A stretch of DNA of 16,192 nucleotides from Alphaproteobacteria bacterium (GCA_017513365.1 JAFXFY010000245.1:1-16192), one strand, 5' to 3'. Counted from the first letter of the stretch, positions 1 to 7,424 are shown. Numbers and translations are program-made. The notes: a model not told the origin generated them from the letters alone.

Positions 1-254
1 AATTGAACATCAAACGGACGTAATCCCAAAACACGTTTGGATGCTTCACGGACGGTGGCAAAAGCCTCTACCAACAAATCATCCAGTGTTTCCCCTTTTT
101 CTAAACGAGATTTAAATTCGGGGGTTTTAGCCTTAAGTTCATCATCGGATAATTTTTCAAAATCTGGCTCTAATGCATTGATTTTTGAAACGATTTTTCT
201 TAATTTTTTGATGTAACGGTCATTAGAAGACCCAAAGAGAGATTTTAAGTTCAT
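1..254 (-). CDS. secA: Protein translocase subunit SecA (N-terminal fragment, runs off left edge)
   Basis: SecA is the cytoplasmic ATPase that drives preproteins through the SecYEG channel. Only the first 84 codons lie in the window; the gene continues past the left edge. Reading from 254, the protein starts MNLKSLFGSSNDRYIKKL. It goes on through the family-typical stretches INALEPDFEKLSDDELKAKT, GETLDDLLVEAFATVREASK and LGLRPFDVQ, the conserved start of the SecA helicase region. The start follows an AAGGAT ribosome site. A candidate promoter lies 36 to 64 bases upstream. The ATP-binding motifs are outside the window, so intactness cannot be judged. The cysteine-rich prepilin gene lies upstream on the same strand, separated by about 240 bases. 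Confidence 0.93.
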   Translation of the reverse strand, partial: MNLKSLFGSSNDRYIKKLRKIVSKINALEPDFEKLSDDELKAKTPEFKSRLEKGETLDDLLVEAFATVREASKRVLGLRPFDVQ

Positions 255-289
255 TTGATATCCTTATGTATTAAAAATGTATTCATTAA

Positions 290-318
290 CACATAGCCTT
301 ATTTAACCCAAAAGTCAA
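290..318 (-). promoter_or_regulatory. Candidate sigma-70 promoter of secA
   Basis: Read on the minus strand, TTGACT (313-318) is followed after 17 bases by TATGTG (290-295). The start codon of secA lies about 36 bases downstream of the -10. The -35 matches the consensus at five of six bases; the -10 is weaker. This is sequence resemblance only. Confidence 0.5.
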
Positions 319-494
319 GTTAAAAGTGGGAATTTGTTGGGAGGTAATTGATGAATACTCATTCCAAATGCAAAGGAATAAAAAATTTGTTGATAGAGAG
401 AAGATGATAGTGAAAAAAGAGTGGCTAATAAACAACTGCATCTATATATCTCTTCGTGCTATACAGGAAAGCTGTTACGTTTTTTATATGTGAA

Positions 495-2336
495 TTATTC
501 GGACAATACACAATAATCACCATCTAATTTACGATTTAAACATTTTTCACATTTTGTATTGTCTCCGTTAACATCAATCCCAACAGAGGTATTGCACGCA
601 TGACACGCTCCATTTTTATCTTCTAGTTGTTTGTCTTCGGGGCAAGAAGTTCGTTTGCAAATAGGATTTCCATATGAATATCCATCCGCTTCTCTATTTG
701 GACAAACTGTTTCACATCGGAATTCTTCTGTACTCACACCTGTTGTAATGGTTTCTAACTCTTCACAACTATAACATGTTCCCCACCATCCTGCAATTGG
801 TTTATTTTCAACGGTTGTTCCTGGTGTTCCACAGGCATAACAATTTTGATTTGGTGAATCATAAGTTGTTCCAGTAAAACGATTTGGACAAACCGAACAA
901 TTATCGGAAGAAATAGTTTTTGGTTCATCGCAAGCATAACATCCACCATCGGTTCCTTTTAATGGTTTATCTTCCGGACAAGTTTCTAATACACATAAAT
1001 TATCTACAACCTTACGATTTGGACATGCAGTTTCACATCCCCCAAAAACAGATTCTAAAAAGACTGCTTTTCCATAAGCACAATCAGCACAAACACCACC
1101 ACTTGTCATGATTGGTTTATCGGCTGTACATACCCCTTTTGAACAATAATGATTACCATATCCTGACCTATCTCCGTCTGACGTTCTGTTGGGGCAGACA
1201 TCTTCACACTTATGCCCCGCTGAGTTAACACCTAACAAAACTGGATTGGCTTCATCACAACTATAACATGTTCCATAGAGTCCTCCCAGTGGTTTATTTT
1301 CAACGGTTGTTCCAGGTATTCCACAGGCATAACAATTTTGATTTGGTGAATCATAAGTTGTTCCAGTAAAACGATTTGGACAAACCGAACAATTATCGGA
1401 AGAAATAGTTTTCGGTTCATCGCAAGCATAACATCCACCATCAGTTCCTTTTAATGGTTTATCTTCCGTAATGGTTCCTTTTATACCACATTTTAACCCA
1501 CAGTATCCTTGCTGTGATACAACACGATTAGAACAAACATTGCAATTTTCGGTCATGCCATAAACGTTAATTCCTTTTTGGGTATCGCAAGAATAACACT
1601 TACCATCGGCTCCAAGAATAGGGGCATTTTCCGGACAACACACTCCATTAGATTTACAACAGTGGCCATTCGCATCCACGCTGTTGCAACATAAATTGCC
1701 CACTGTAAATTCTTTTAAGCAACATACATATGATGATGCATTATCAAAGTCGATAGCACAACTTGCTCCTTGAGGGCATATTGATACACACAAACCTTCT
1801 GTACATGTACCGCATTTACAATCATTGTCGTTTTTGCACCGAAACGTTTTGTGTCTGTCTTCTTCCGGAATGGCTTCTTTAGGCGTTAAATCATTTTTAA
1901 ATTCATAGGCTAAAGTTACTTTGTCATTTTTATCACAAATTTCTGGATTGGTCTCATATTCCTCAAGTCCTATGAAAATAGAAAAAGGAAGGGTCCATCC
2001 GGATTGAACTAAATGATGACAAACACTACTGGGAACCTCATCTAAAAATACTTCAAAATAATCTTCATATAAAGGACTTATTTGTGCTTCAATTGGGTAT
2101 CCTAGACTTGTTTTATCTCCCATTTCTGTACTTGATAATTCTGTCGCACCATTTATAACTTGTTGAGACCAATCTAATACACGAATTTGTAATTCGTTAA
2201 GGGTTTCATTTGCCTTGTATTTATCTATTGCATAGGAATACCCCATAATACTGCCAATAGACAAAATCCCAATAACAACAAGTGTTCCCAGCATTTCTAC
2301 CATACTGCGACCGGAGTCAAGTTTATTATTTTGCAT
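495..2336 (-). CDS. Cysteine-rich repeat protein with type IV prepilin-like N-terminus
   Basis: Probable surface or periplasmic protein of 613 residues; function unknown. Residues 1-40 form a prepilin signal: a short leader ending at Gly9, then RSMVE, which places Glu at +5 of the mature form as in type IV prepilins, then a hydrophobic helix (about 15-36) and a KANETLNEL continuation. Residues 40-165 look like a small pilin-type domain. Residues 166-613 are packed with CxxC-like pairs arranged in units of roughly 40-55 residues. Seven units end in a C-x-N-R motif, mostly CPNR (near residues 269, 319, 381, 439, 483, 546, 599). Residues 291-361 and 455-525 are nearly identical. The start follows AAAAAAGGAGAAAAAT, a strong ribosome site. 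A likely invertible promoter begins 25 bases upstream of the start. The 131-residue protein at 8629 has the same N-terminus but an unrelated tail. I see no convincing terminator after the stop. The cysteine units suggest disulfide-bonded or metal-binding modules, which is inference. Confidence 0.85.
   Translation of the reverse strand: MQNNKLDSGRSMVEMLGTLVVIGILSIGSIMGYSYAIDKYKANETLNELQIRVLDWSQQVINGATELSSTEMGDKTSLGYPIEAQISPLYEDYFEVFLDEVPSSVCHHLVQSGWTLPFSIFIGLEEYETNPEICDKNDKVTLAYEFKNDLTPKEAIPEEDRHKTFRCKNDNDCKCGTCTEGLCVSICPQGASCAIDFDNASSYVCCLKEFTVGNLCCNSVDANGHCCKSNGVCCPENAPILGADGKCYSCDTQKGINVYGMTENCNVCSNRVVSQQGYCGLKCGIKGTITEDKPLKGTDGGCYACDEPKTISSDNCSVCPNRFTGTTYDSPNQNCYACGIPGTTVENKPLGGLYGTCYSCDEANPVLLGVNSAGHKCEDVCPNRTSDGDRSGYGNHYCSKGVCTADKPIMTSGGVCADCAYGKAVFLESVFGGCETACPNRKVVDNLCVLETCPEDKPLKGTDGGCYACDEPKTISSDNCSVCPNRFTGTTYDSPNQNCYACGTPGTTVENKPIAGWWGTCYSCEELETITTGVSTEEFRCETVCPNREADGYSYGNPICKRTSCPEDKQLEDKNGACHACNTSVGIDVNGDNTKCEKCLNRKLDGDYCVLSE
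764..976 (-). repeat. Intragenic direct repeat, copy B (213 bp)
   Basis: Encodes about residues 455-525 of the cysteine-rich protein. It aligns without gaps to the segment 492 bases further right. By hand I count about 12 differences in 213 positions (about 94% identity). Eight of these cluster in the stretch encoding ENKPIAGWW versus ENKPLGGLY. The 492-base offset is 164 codons, so exchange between copies would keep the frame. Confidence 0.92.
1256..1468 (-). repeat. Intragenic direct repeat, copy A (213 bp)
   Basis: Encodes about residues 290-361 of the cysteine-rich protein and pairs with the copy at 764-976. Near-identity at silent as well as coding positions suggests a recent duplication or ongoing gene conversion, rather than selection on the protein alone. 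Confidence 0.92.
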
Positions 2337-2360
2337 ATTTTTCTCCTTTTTTTACCAATT

Positions 2361-2391
2361 TTATCTACCAAAAAAAGGAACGTTTTTGTGG
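2361..2391 (-). repeat. Inverted repeat, left copy (putative invertase site)
   Basis: On the minus strand it begins CCACAAAAACGTTCCTTTTT and ends TGGTAGATAA. It matches the right copy at 30 of 31 positions in inverted orientation. It lies within a dyad (about 2364-2395) centred on AA at 2379-2380 in plus-strand terms, whose two arms here match imperfectly. It ends 25 bases from the start codon of the cysteine-rich prepilin gene, so it would sit in that gene's mRNA leader. Confidence 0.9.
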
Positions 2392-2522
2392 GTGATAAAA
2401 ATAGTAAAAATCAATGAATTGTGAAAAAATGAGGCAATTTTAACTATTTTGTTGATTTGTTGTTGAAAAATGGATTTTTTTATGGCATTTTAAAAATATA
2501 AAAAATAACAACACTGGGTCTA

Positions 2523-2553
2523 CCACAAAAACGTTCCTTTTTGTGGTAGATAA
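2523..2553 (+). repeat. Inverted repeat, right copy (putative invertase site)
   Basis: Partner of the repeat at 2361-2391. Around it, 2519-2550 is a perfect dyad: 13-base arms (2519-2531 and 2538-2550) around CGTTCC. The central two bases are TT (2534-2535), which is not self-complementary. That gives the site a direction, and the two sites are oriented head to head. As RNA it could also fold into a strong hairpin. Confidence 0.9.
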
Positions 2554-2582
2554 TTTTTATAGAATAATTAATTTTCAGCATG

Positions 2583-2613
2583 AAAAAACGCCCTATCCTA
2601 TTGGATAGAGCGT
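2583..2613 (-). terminator. Rho-independent terminator of rpsA
   Basis: On the minus strand, ACGCTCTATCC pairs with GGATAGGGCGT (11 base pairs, one of them G-U) around an AATA loop. A run of T residues (2583-2588) follows. It lies about 20 bases past the rpsA stop and separates that unit from the invertible segment. Confidence 0.85.
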
Positions 2614-2632
2614 CCCGTTAAACAATCAAAAC

Positions 2633-4402
2633 TTATTCAGCGTCAGTTGTTTCGGCTGTTTCAGCTTTTTTTGTTCTTTTGGCTTTAGCTGGTTTTTCTT
2701 CAGCTGTTTCTTCTTTGGCTTTTTTAGCCTTTTTCACTAAAGCAGCACCCAAGATATCACCCAAAGAAGCACCGGCATTTGTGGAACCGAATTCTTCCAT
2801 GGCTTTTTTATCTTCGTCAACTTCTTTAGCTTTGATAGATAAAGTCAACTTACGGTTTTTAGCATCAAAAGTTGTTACTTTTGCATCAACTTTTTCACCG
2901 ACAGCAAAACGTTCCGGTTTTTGTTCGGATTTGTCTTTTGCCAAATCAGTGCGTTTGATGTAGCCTTTTAAACCGTTTACATCAACTTCAATACCGTTTT
3001 CTTCAATAGCGGAAACGATACCTGTAACGACTTCACCTTTTTTCAAAGTTTCCATAGCACCGGCAGCCGGATCTTCCGTCAATTGTTTTACGCCCAAAGA
3101 AATACGTTCTTTTTCAACGTCAATGTCCAAAATTTTGGCTTTGACCATTTGACCTTTTTTGTATTCTTTGATAGCTTCTTCACCGGCAACATCCCAAGAC
3201 AAATCAGATGTGTGAATCATACCATCAATATCATCATTTAAAGCAATGAAGATACCGAATTCAATCATATTTTTCACTTCACCTTCAATTTCGTCACCGA
3301 CGTTGTGGGAATCAGCGAAAGCTTTCCATGGGTTTTCTTGAATTTGTTTCATGCCCAAAGAAATACGGCGTTTGGATTCATCAACATCCAATACGATAAC
3401 TTCAACTTCTTGGCTTAAAGAAACGATTTTGCTTGGGTGAACGTTTTTCTTTGTCCAGCTCATTTCTGAAACGTGAACTAAACCTTCAACACCCGGAGCC
3501 AATTCAATAAATACACCGTAATCGGCAATATTGCTGATTTTGCCAGTAAAGCGTGTACCAACGGCAAATTTTTCATTGACACCAATCCATGGATCTTCTT
3601 CAAGTTGTTTCATACCCAAAGAAACACGACCTGTGTCTGTGTTAAATTTGATAACTTGAACTTTAACAGTTTGACCAACGGACAAGATTTCAGCCGGATT
3701 CGTAATACGTTTCCAAGAAATATCTGTTACGTGTAATAAGCCATCAACACCACCTAAATCAATGAAAGCACCGTAATCTGTGATGTTTTTAACTGTACCG
3801 TCAACGATTTCACCTTCTTTAAGGTTCTTAATCATTTCTGTGCGTTGTTCGGCGCGTGTTTCTTCTAACACAGCACGACGGGAAACAACGATATTACCAC
3901 GCAATTTGTCCATTTTGAGCAAAGCAAACGGTTGAGCCACGCCCATTAACGGTGTTACGTCACGAATCGGACGAACGTCAATTTGGCTACCCGGCAAGAA
4001 AGCTGTTGCACCATTCAAATCAACAGTGAAACCACCTTTGACACGACCAAAGATTGTACCAATGACGTGTTCGCCTTTTTCCATAGCTTTTTCCAAATCA
4101 CCCCAAGCTTCTTCACGACGAGCTTTTTCACGAGACAATACAACGTTACCGTCTTTGTCTTCGTATCTGTCAATGTACACGTCAATGTTGTCGCCGATGG
4201 ACAATTCTACGCCCATACCGCATTCACGCAGTGGAATACGACCTTCGGATTTCAAACCGACATCAACAATAACGATGTCATCATCAAAACCGATTACTTT
4301 ACCGGAAACAACTTTACCTTGGAATGAGCCTTTGCCCATGTATTCATCTAACAATGCACCAAAATCTTCCATAGATGGCATTGTATTTTCATTTTTAGTC
4401 AT
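2633..4402 (-). CDS. rpsA: 30S ribosomal protein S1
   Basis: S1 binds mRNA and helps load it onto the small ribosomal subunit, especially messages with weak ribosome sites. The 589-residue protein has six S1 (OB-fold) repeats at about 29-95, 112-178, 198-265, 284-353, 371-440 and 456-525. The central repeats show the typical DYGAFIDLGGVDGLLHVTDI and RVSLGMKQL patterns; the first two and the last are more divergent, as in other S1 proteins. The last 50 or so residues form a Lys/Ala/Glu-rich tail. Length and repeat number fit the long alphaproteobacterial and gammaproteobacterial form. It lies 113 bases downstream of cmk, a conserved pairing, with its own candidate promoter in the gap and a clear terminator after it. 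The ribosome site (AGGT, 7 bases from ATG) is modest. No ihfB follows. Confidence 0.97.
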   Translation of the reverse strand: MTKNENTMPSMEDFGALLDEYMGKGSFQGKVVSGKVIGFDDDIVIVDVGLKSEGRIPLRECGMGVELSIGDNIDVYIDRYEDKDGNVVLSREKARREEAWGDLEKAMEKGEHVIGTIFGRVKGGFTVDLNGATAFLPGSQIDVRPIRDVTPLMGVAQPFALLKMDKLRGNIVVSRRAVLEETRAEQRTEMIKNLKEGEIVDGTVKNITDYGAFIDLGGVDGLLHVTDISWKRITNPAEILSVGQTVKVQVIKFNTDTGRVSLGMKQLEEDPWIGVNEKFAVGTRFTGKISNIADYGVFIELAPGVEGLVHVSEMSWTKKNVHPSKIVSLSQEVEVIVLDVDESKRRISLGMKQIQENPWKAFADSHNVGDEIEGEVKNMIEFGIFIALNDDIDGMIHTSDLSWDVAGEEAIKEYKKGQMVKAKILDIDVEKERISLGVKQLTEDPAAGAMETLKKGEVVTGIVSAIEENGIEVDVNGLKGYIKRTDLAKDKSEQKPERFAVGEKVDAKVTTFDAKNRKLTLSIKAKEVDEDKKAMEEFGSTNAGASLGDILGAALVKKAKKAKEETAEEKPAKAKRTKKAETAETTDAE

Positions 4403-4428
4403 ATTTTTTACCTAAAATTTTTGTTAAA

Positions 4429-4457
4429 ATAAAACATTTGGCGGTCATTATCGTCAA
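4429..4457 (-). promoter_or_regulatory. Candidate promoter of rpsA in the cmk-rpsA gap
   Basis: On the minus strand, TTGACG (4452-4457), a 17-base spacer and TTTTAT (4429-4434) lie about 27 bases before the rpsA start. A separate rpsA promoter would allow S1 to be made in excess over Cmk. Confidence 0.5.
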
Positions 4458-4515
4458 AATGTTCTTTTTCTAACAGGGTTGGCCGACAAAAATTTCTTTT
4501 TGTGGACTTAAATTG

Positions 4516-5184
4516 TTATTTACCGCACATTTTTTGTTCCAAACGCTCGGCGACGGCGGTAAACACTTCGTCGGGCGTTAAATCGGACGTATCCAACACA
4601 AAGGCATCATCTGCCGGTCGCATAGCGGCCGTTTTGCGTTCGGCATCCCGTTTATCACGAGCTATCACATCCGATAGAACATCTTCATATATAGCATAAA
4701 TTTTTCGTAATTGCAACTCTTTATATCGTCTTTTGGCACGAATTTCAGCACTGGCGGTTAAAAACACCTTTAAATCGGCATTTGGACAGATAACTGTACC
4801 AATATCTCGACCGTCTAAGACTGCTCCCTTGGCCGGCGTTCCGTCTACATGACAAGGCGATTCGGCGAATCGGCGTTGAAAATCTAACAAGGCTTGACGA
4901 ACGGCTGGAATTTGAGCCACTTTTGAAGCTCCAACACCGTATTTTTCATCACGTATCGTTGGATTAGATTGAATTTGACCGATTTTATCGGCAGGTAATG
5001 CCAATGCGGACTTAATTGCAGCTTCTTCATTATCTGCGTCATATCCCGCATTCATGACATCATACGCCACAGCCCGATACAAAGCCCCTGTGTCCAAATA
5101 CGCTAAATCATAAGCTTTTGCAAGCCTTTGAGCCAATGTTCCCTTACCTGTGGCAGCTCCACCGTCAATTGCAACTGTAATCAT
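4516..5184 (-). CDS. cmk: Cytidylate kinase (CMP/dCMP kinase)
   Basis: Transfers phosphate from ATP to CMP or dCMP, feeding CTP and dCTP synthesis in the cytoplasm. The 222-residue protein has the P-loop GGAATGKGT (8-16), the YLDTGALYR motif (29-37), the LDGRDIGTVICPNAD stretch (123-137) that contacts the nucleotide base, and a lid with RDKRDAER (176-183). Length is normal for the family. The gene order cmk then rpsA is widely conserved. In many alphaproteobacteria aroA precedes cmk, but here the next gene upstream is the divergent FYDLN gene, so aroA is absent from this spot. Confidence 0.96.
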   Translation of the reverse strand: MITVAIDGGAATGKGTLAQRLAKAYDLAYLDTGALYRAVAYDVMNAGYDADNEEAAIKSALALPADKIGQIQSNPTIRDEKYGVGASKVAQIPAVRQALLDFQRRFAESPCHVDGTPAKGAVLDGRDIGTVICPNADLKVFLTASAEIRAKRRYKELQLRKIYAIYEDVLSDVIARDKRDAERKTAAMRPADDAFVLDTSDLTPDEVFTAVAERLEQKMCGK

Positions 5185-5229
5185 TTGTTATTTTTTTCCT
5201 TTATTTCGTACTTTTTTGTTGACAAGTTC

Positions 5230-5259
5230 ATCATAACATGCCAAATGCAAACTTAACAA
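5230..5259 (-). promoter_or_regulatory. Candidate promoter of cmk
   Basis: On the minus strand, TTGTTA (5254-5259) and TATGAT (5230-5235) are separated by 18 bases. The -10 matches the consensus at five of six bases. It lies about 45 bases before the cmk start, in the divergent gap shared with the FYDLN gene. Confidence 0.45.
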
Positions 5260-5302
5260 GTCTTTTTTATGGACAAAAGTTTTGAACAAAGGAGAATAAA
5301 CA

Positions 5303-5659
5303 ATGAAACCAGAATGGGGACAAAAACGTAAATGTTTAAAATGTGACACATTTTTCTATGATATGCGTCAAAGTGAATTTTCTTGTCCAAAGTGTAAAGA
5401 AAAATACACAAACGCAACATACGAAGAGGCTAAACACAAACAATTATTAAAACTGGCAAAAAAAGCTGCTCCGAAAATTGATGATGAAGATTTGAACGAA
5501 GAAGCTTTACTGCAGATGACTGAAGATATTCCCTTAACGGATGCCGATTTAGGTGGTGATGATTTGGATATTTTAGAGGATGAAGAGTTAACTTCCTCTG
5601 ATAATTTATCCGATTTGATGGATACGTATGACGACGACGAAGAAAAACATGACAACTAA
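5303..5659 (+). CDS. FYDLN acid domain protein (TIGR02300 family), zinc-ribbon type
   Basis: Small protein of 118 residues typical of Alphaproteobacteria; its function is unknown. The N-terminal 35 residues match the family: MKPEWGQKRKCLKCDTFFYD has the FYD element, and Cys11, Cys14, Cys28 and Cys31 form two CxxC pairs, a probable zinc ribbon. The remainder is a very acidic tail rich in Asp and Glu, as usual in the family. The start follows AAAGGAGAATAAACA, a strong ribosome site. A TTGACA element at 5219-5224 could be part of its promoter, though I find no good -10. Its stop lies inside the start of the YqgE gene, so the two are translated from one message. Divergent placement next to cmk is normal, apart from the missing aroA. 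Confidence 0.88.
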   Translation: MKPEWGQKRKCLKCDTFFYDMRQSEFSCPKCKEKYTNATYEEAKHKQLLKLAKKAAPKIDDEDLNEEALLQMTEDIPLTDADLGGDDLDILEDEELTSSDNLSDLMDTYDDDEEKHDN

Positions 5660-6218
5660 TTTTACGTCATTAGCCGGCAAATTGCTGATTGCCATGCCCA
5701 ACATAGATGATGAACGATTTGAAAAAGCGGTCATTTATATTTCGGCGCATACGGAAAATGACGGGGCGATGGGATTGGTTATTAACCGACCGGCGGACAG
5801 GATTCGTTTTCGGGATATTGTGGAACAAATGGGAATGATTTACAAACATCCTGACTATGAACCGGACATTTTGTTAGGTGGCCCCACTCAGTTAACACGT
5901 GGATTTATTTTGCATTCTGATGATTATCAATCCGATACAACCTTATCACATCATCAAGATATTGCATTAACGACATCAGAACGGATTTTAACAGATGTTG
6001 TGGCTGGGCAAGGTCCAAAACACTTTTTATTAGCGCTTGGCTGTGCGACATGGATTGCCGGTCAGTTGGAAGAAGAAATTATGTCAAATGTGTGGTTGAC
6101 AACTGAGGCCAATTCTGATTTACTGTTTCGTGTTCCATATGAACATAGATGGGAAATGGCACTAAGCACTCTTGGTGTTTCGGCACCACTGTTGTTTTCT
6201 GAATATGGAAAAGCATAA
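5649..6218 (+). CDS. YqgE/AlgH family protein
   Basis: Conserved proteobacterial protein of unknown biochemical role; AlgH was named for an effect on alginate production in Pseudomonas. From the start chosen here it is 189 residues. It shows LAGKLLIAMPNIDDERFEKAV near the N-terminus, then DGAMGLVINRPADRIRF, LLGGPTQLTRGFILHSDDY and FLLALGCATWIAGQLEEEI, all family hallmarks. An in-frame ATG at 5628 would add seven residues (MTTTKKN). I prefer 5649 because the homologous region begins right after it, and because it overlaps the FYDLN stop by only 11 bases, as expected for coupled translation. The glycosyltransferase gene follows after 16 bases. Confidence 0.9.
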   Translation: MTTNFTSLAGKLLIAMPNIDDERFEKAVIYISAHTENDGAMGLVINRPADRIRFRDIVEQMGMIYKHPDYEPDILLGGPTQLTRGFILHSDDYQSDTTLSHHQDIALTTSERILTDVVAGQGPKHFLLALGCATWIAGQLEEEIMSNVWLTTEANSDLLFRVPYEHRWEMALSTLGVSAPLLFSEYGKA

Positions 6219-6234
6219 CGATTAAGGATATAAT

Positions 6235-7407
6235 ATGAAAAAATTCAAAACTCCCTTATTATTAATGATGGCCGCCTGTTTAGGTTATGCCACCAGTCAT
6301 TATCAATTATTTTCAAAAATTGGTGATTTGTTTCATACACCCAAAATATCGGTTGTGATGAGCACATACAATCGTGCCAATATTGTGGGCGAAGCCATAG
6401 AATCGGTTTTAAATCAAACGGAACCCGATTTTGAATTCATTATTATTGATGATGGGTCTAAAGATAATACGTTTGAAACGTTAAAAGAATATGCCCGAAA
6501 AGATAAACGCATTAAGGTATTACGTAATGAGACAAACAAAGGTTTAATCTATTCACTCAATCGTGGATTGGATGAGGCTAAAGGAGAATTGATTGCCCGC
6601 ATGGATGATGACGATGCGATGATACCATGGCGTTTGGAAAGACAAGCGTTGGCTATGGAATTGTATCCGACTATTGTGTTGATGGGAACTCGTATTTTGG
6701 GAGCAGAAGGTCAAACAACGCAAAAAACAACTTTACCAATTATAGAAGATCCCAATATTACACAAATTAATACATATACTTCATCGGGATTGGCTCATCC
6801 GACTGTAATGTTCAGAAAAGAGTTTTTAAATAAACATAACATTCGGTATCGGGCAGATAACTTATATGCCGAAGATTGCGGATTATATGCCGATATTTTA
6901 AATGCCGGTGGAAAAATCAGTACGTTGCAAGAACATTTACTGCGTTATGGTGTGAAAAAGAATTTGAATAAACCGAACAGATATGGCTATATTCAATATG
7001 ATACCTTTAAAAAAATTCAAAAAGAAAAATTATCTCGTTTGATGGAATACGTAGATGAGTCCTTATTAGGACACAGCCGTGAAACACCGACTAAGTGTAA
7101 AATATGGGCTCAAATGATTGAGGCGAATAAAACCAAAAATATTGTCAATCAAAAAACATTAGAAGATATTCACTCCAAACATTGTCCGGTCAATATTGAT
7201 AATGCCATTTGGGTTAAGCACAAATTTTGGGATGATTTCTTTATTTTTGATGATAAAAAACATATCCATCGTTATTCCAATAATGATGCGGCAACGGTTG
7301 TGAAAAATACATCTGATACATTGATTATAGATTGGGATAAATATGGAACGGAAGAGTTCAAAAAAGACAGTTCCAATAAATATACCTTTGTTAAAGAAGT
7401 TGAATAA
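6235..7407 (+). CDS. Membrane-anchored family 2 glycosyltransferase
   Basis: Predicted to transfer a sugar from a nucleotide donor to an unknown acceptor, probably in surface glycan synthesis. Of 390 residues, 1-33 contain a short hydrophobic segment (about 7-20) that could be a membrane anchor or signal. The GT-A fold follows from 36: ISVVMSTYNRAN, IIIDDGSKDNT with Asp72-Asp73, ARMDDDDA with the metal-binding DxD at 124-126, and AED at 212-214 as candidate catalytic base. The last 150 or so residues do not match the core; they include a Trp- and Asp-rich end (WDDFFIFDDKKHIHRYSN) that I cannot assign. The ribosome site is AAGGATAT. A clear terminator follows. The N-terminal hydrophobic segment is uncommon in GT2 enzymes, and the acceptor cannot be inferred from neighbours. 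Confidence 0.87.
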   Translation: MKKFKTPLLLMMAACLGYATSHYQLFSKIGDLFHTPKISVVMSTYNRANIVGEAIESVLNQTEPDFEFIIIDDGSKDNTFETLKEYARKDKRIKVLRNETNKGLIYSLNRGLDEAKGELIARMDDDDAMIPWRLERQALAMELYPTIVLMGTRILGAEGQTTQKTTLPIIEDPNITQINTYTSSGLAHPTVMFRKEFLNKHNIRYRADNLYAEDCGLYADILNAGGKISTLQEHLLRYGVKKNLNKPNRYGYIQYDTFKKIQKEKLSRLMEYVDESLLGHSRETPTKCKIWAQMIEANKTKNIVNQKTLEDIHSKHCPVNIDNAIWVKHKFWDDFFIFDDKKHIHRYSNNDAATVVKNTSDTLIIDWDKYGTEEFKKDSSNKYTFVKEVE

Positions 7408-7424
7408 AGTTTTTTCACGTCTGC

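Larger units (their letters stand above)
2361..2553. promoter_or_regulatory. Putative invertible promoter (phase-variation switch)
   Basis: Two 31-base inverted repeats (2361-2391 and 2523-2553, one mismatch) bound 131 bases of very AT-rich, gene-free DNA. This is the usual layout of a recombinase-flipped promoter. In the orientation given, a candidate promoter points at the cysteine-rich prepilin gene: TTCACA (minus strand, 2420-2425), 16 bases, TATTTT (2398-2403). Transcription would start near or inside the left repeat. The repeat core AAACGTTCCT is close to ARACGTWCGT, which I recall as the Mpi site consensus of Bacteroides fragilis. An Mpi-like serine recombinase is encoded at 7551-8147. 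Flipping is inferred; only one orientation is seen here. A pair of unrelated hairpins or a small MITE are the alternatives. Confidence 0.65.

Noticed and set aside
351..407. Possible 18-codon plus-strand ORF (MNTHSKCKGIKNLLIERR) with a good GGGAGGT ribosome site
   Set aside because: Too short to judge, with no recognisable motif, clear promoter or terminator; a purine-rich chance match is likely.
755..1441. Two similar ORFs (64 and 69 residues) in another frame of the cysteine-rich gene
   Set aside because: Both lie in the direct repeats and look alike only because the DNA is repeated; they have no ribosome sites and are shadows.
2519..2553. Right inverted repeat read as a plain terminator
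   Set aside because: The hairpin is strong, but rpsA already has its own terminator, a near-identical inverted copy sits 131 bases away, and the core is directional. A terminator role cannot be fully excluded.
3983..4415. Plus-strand ORFs of 114 and 129 residues opposite rpsA
   Set aside because: They are antisense to a clear S1 gene and read as low-complexity reverse translations of it.
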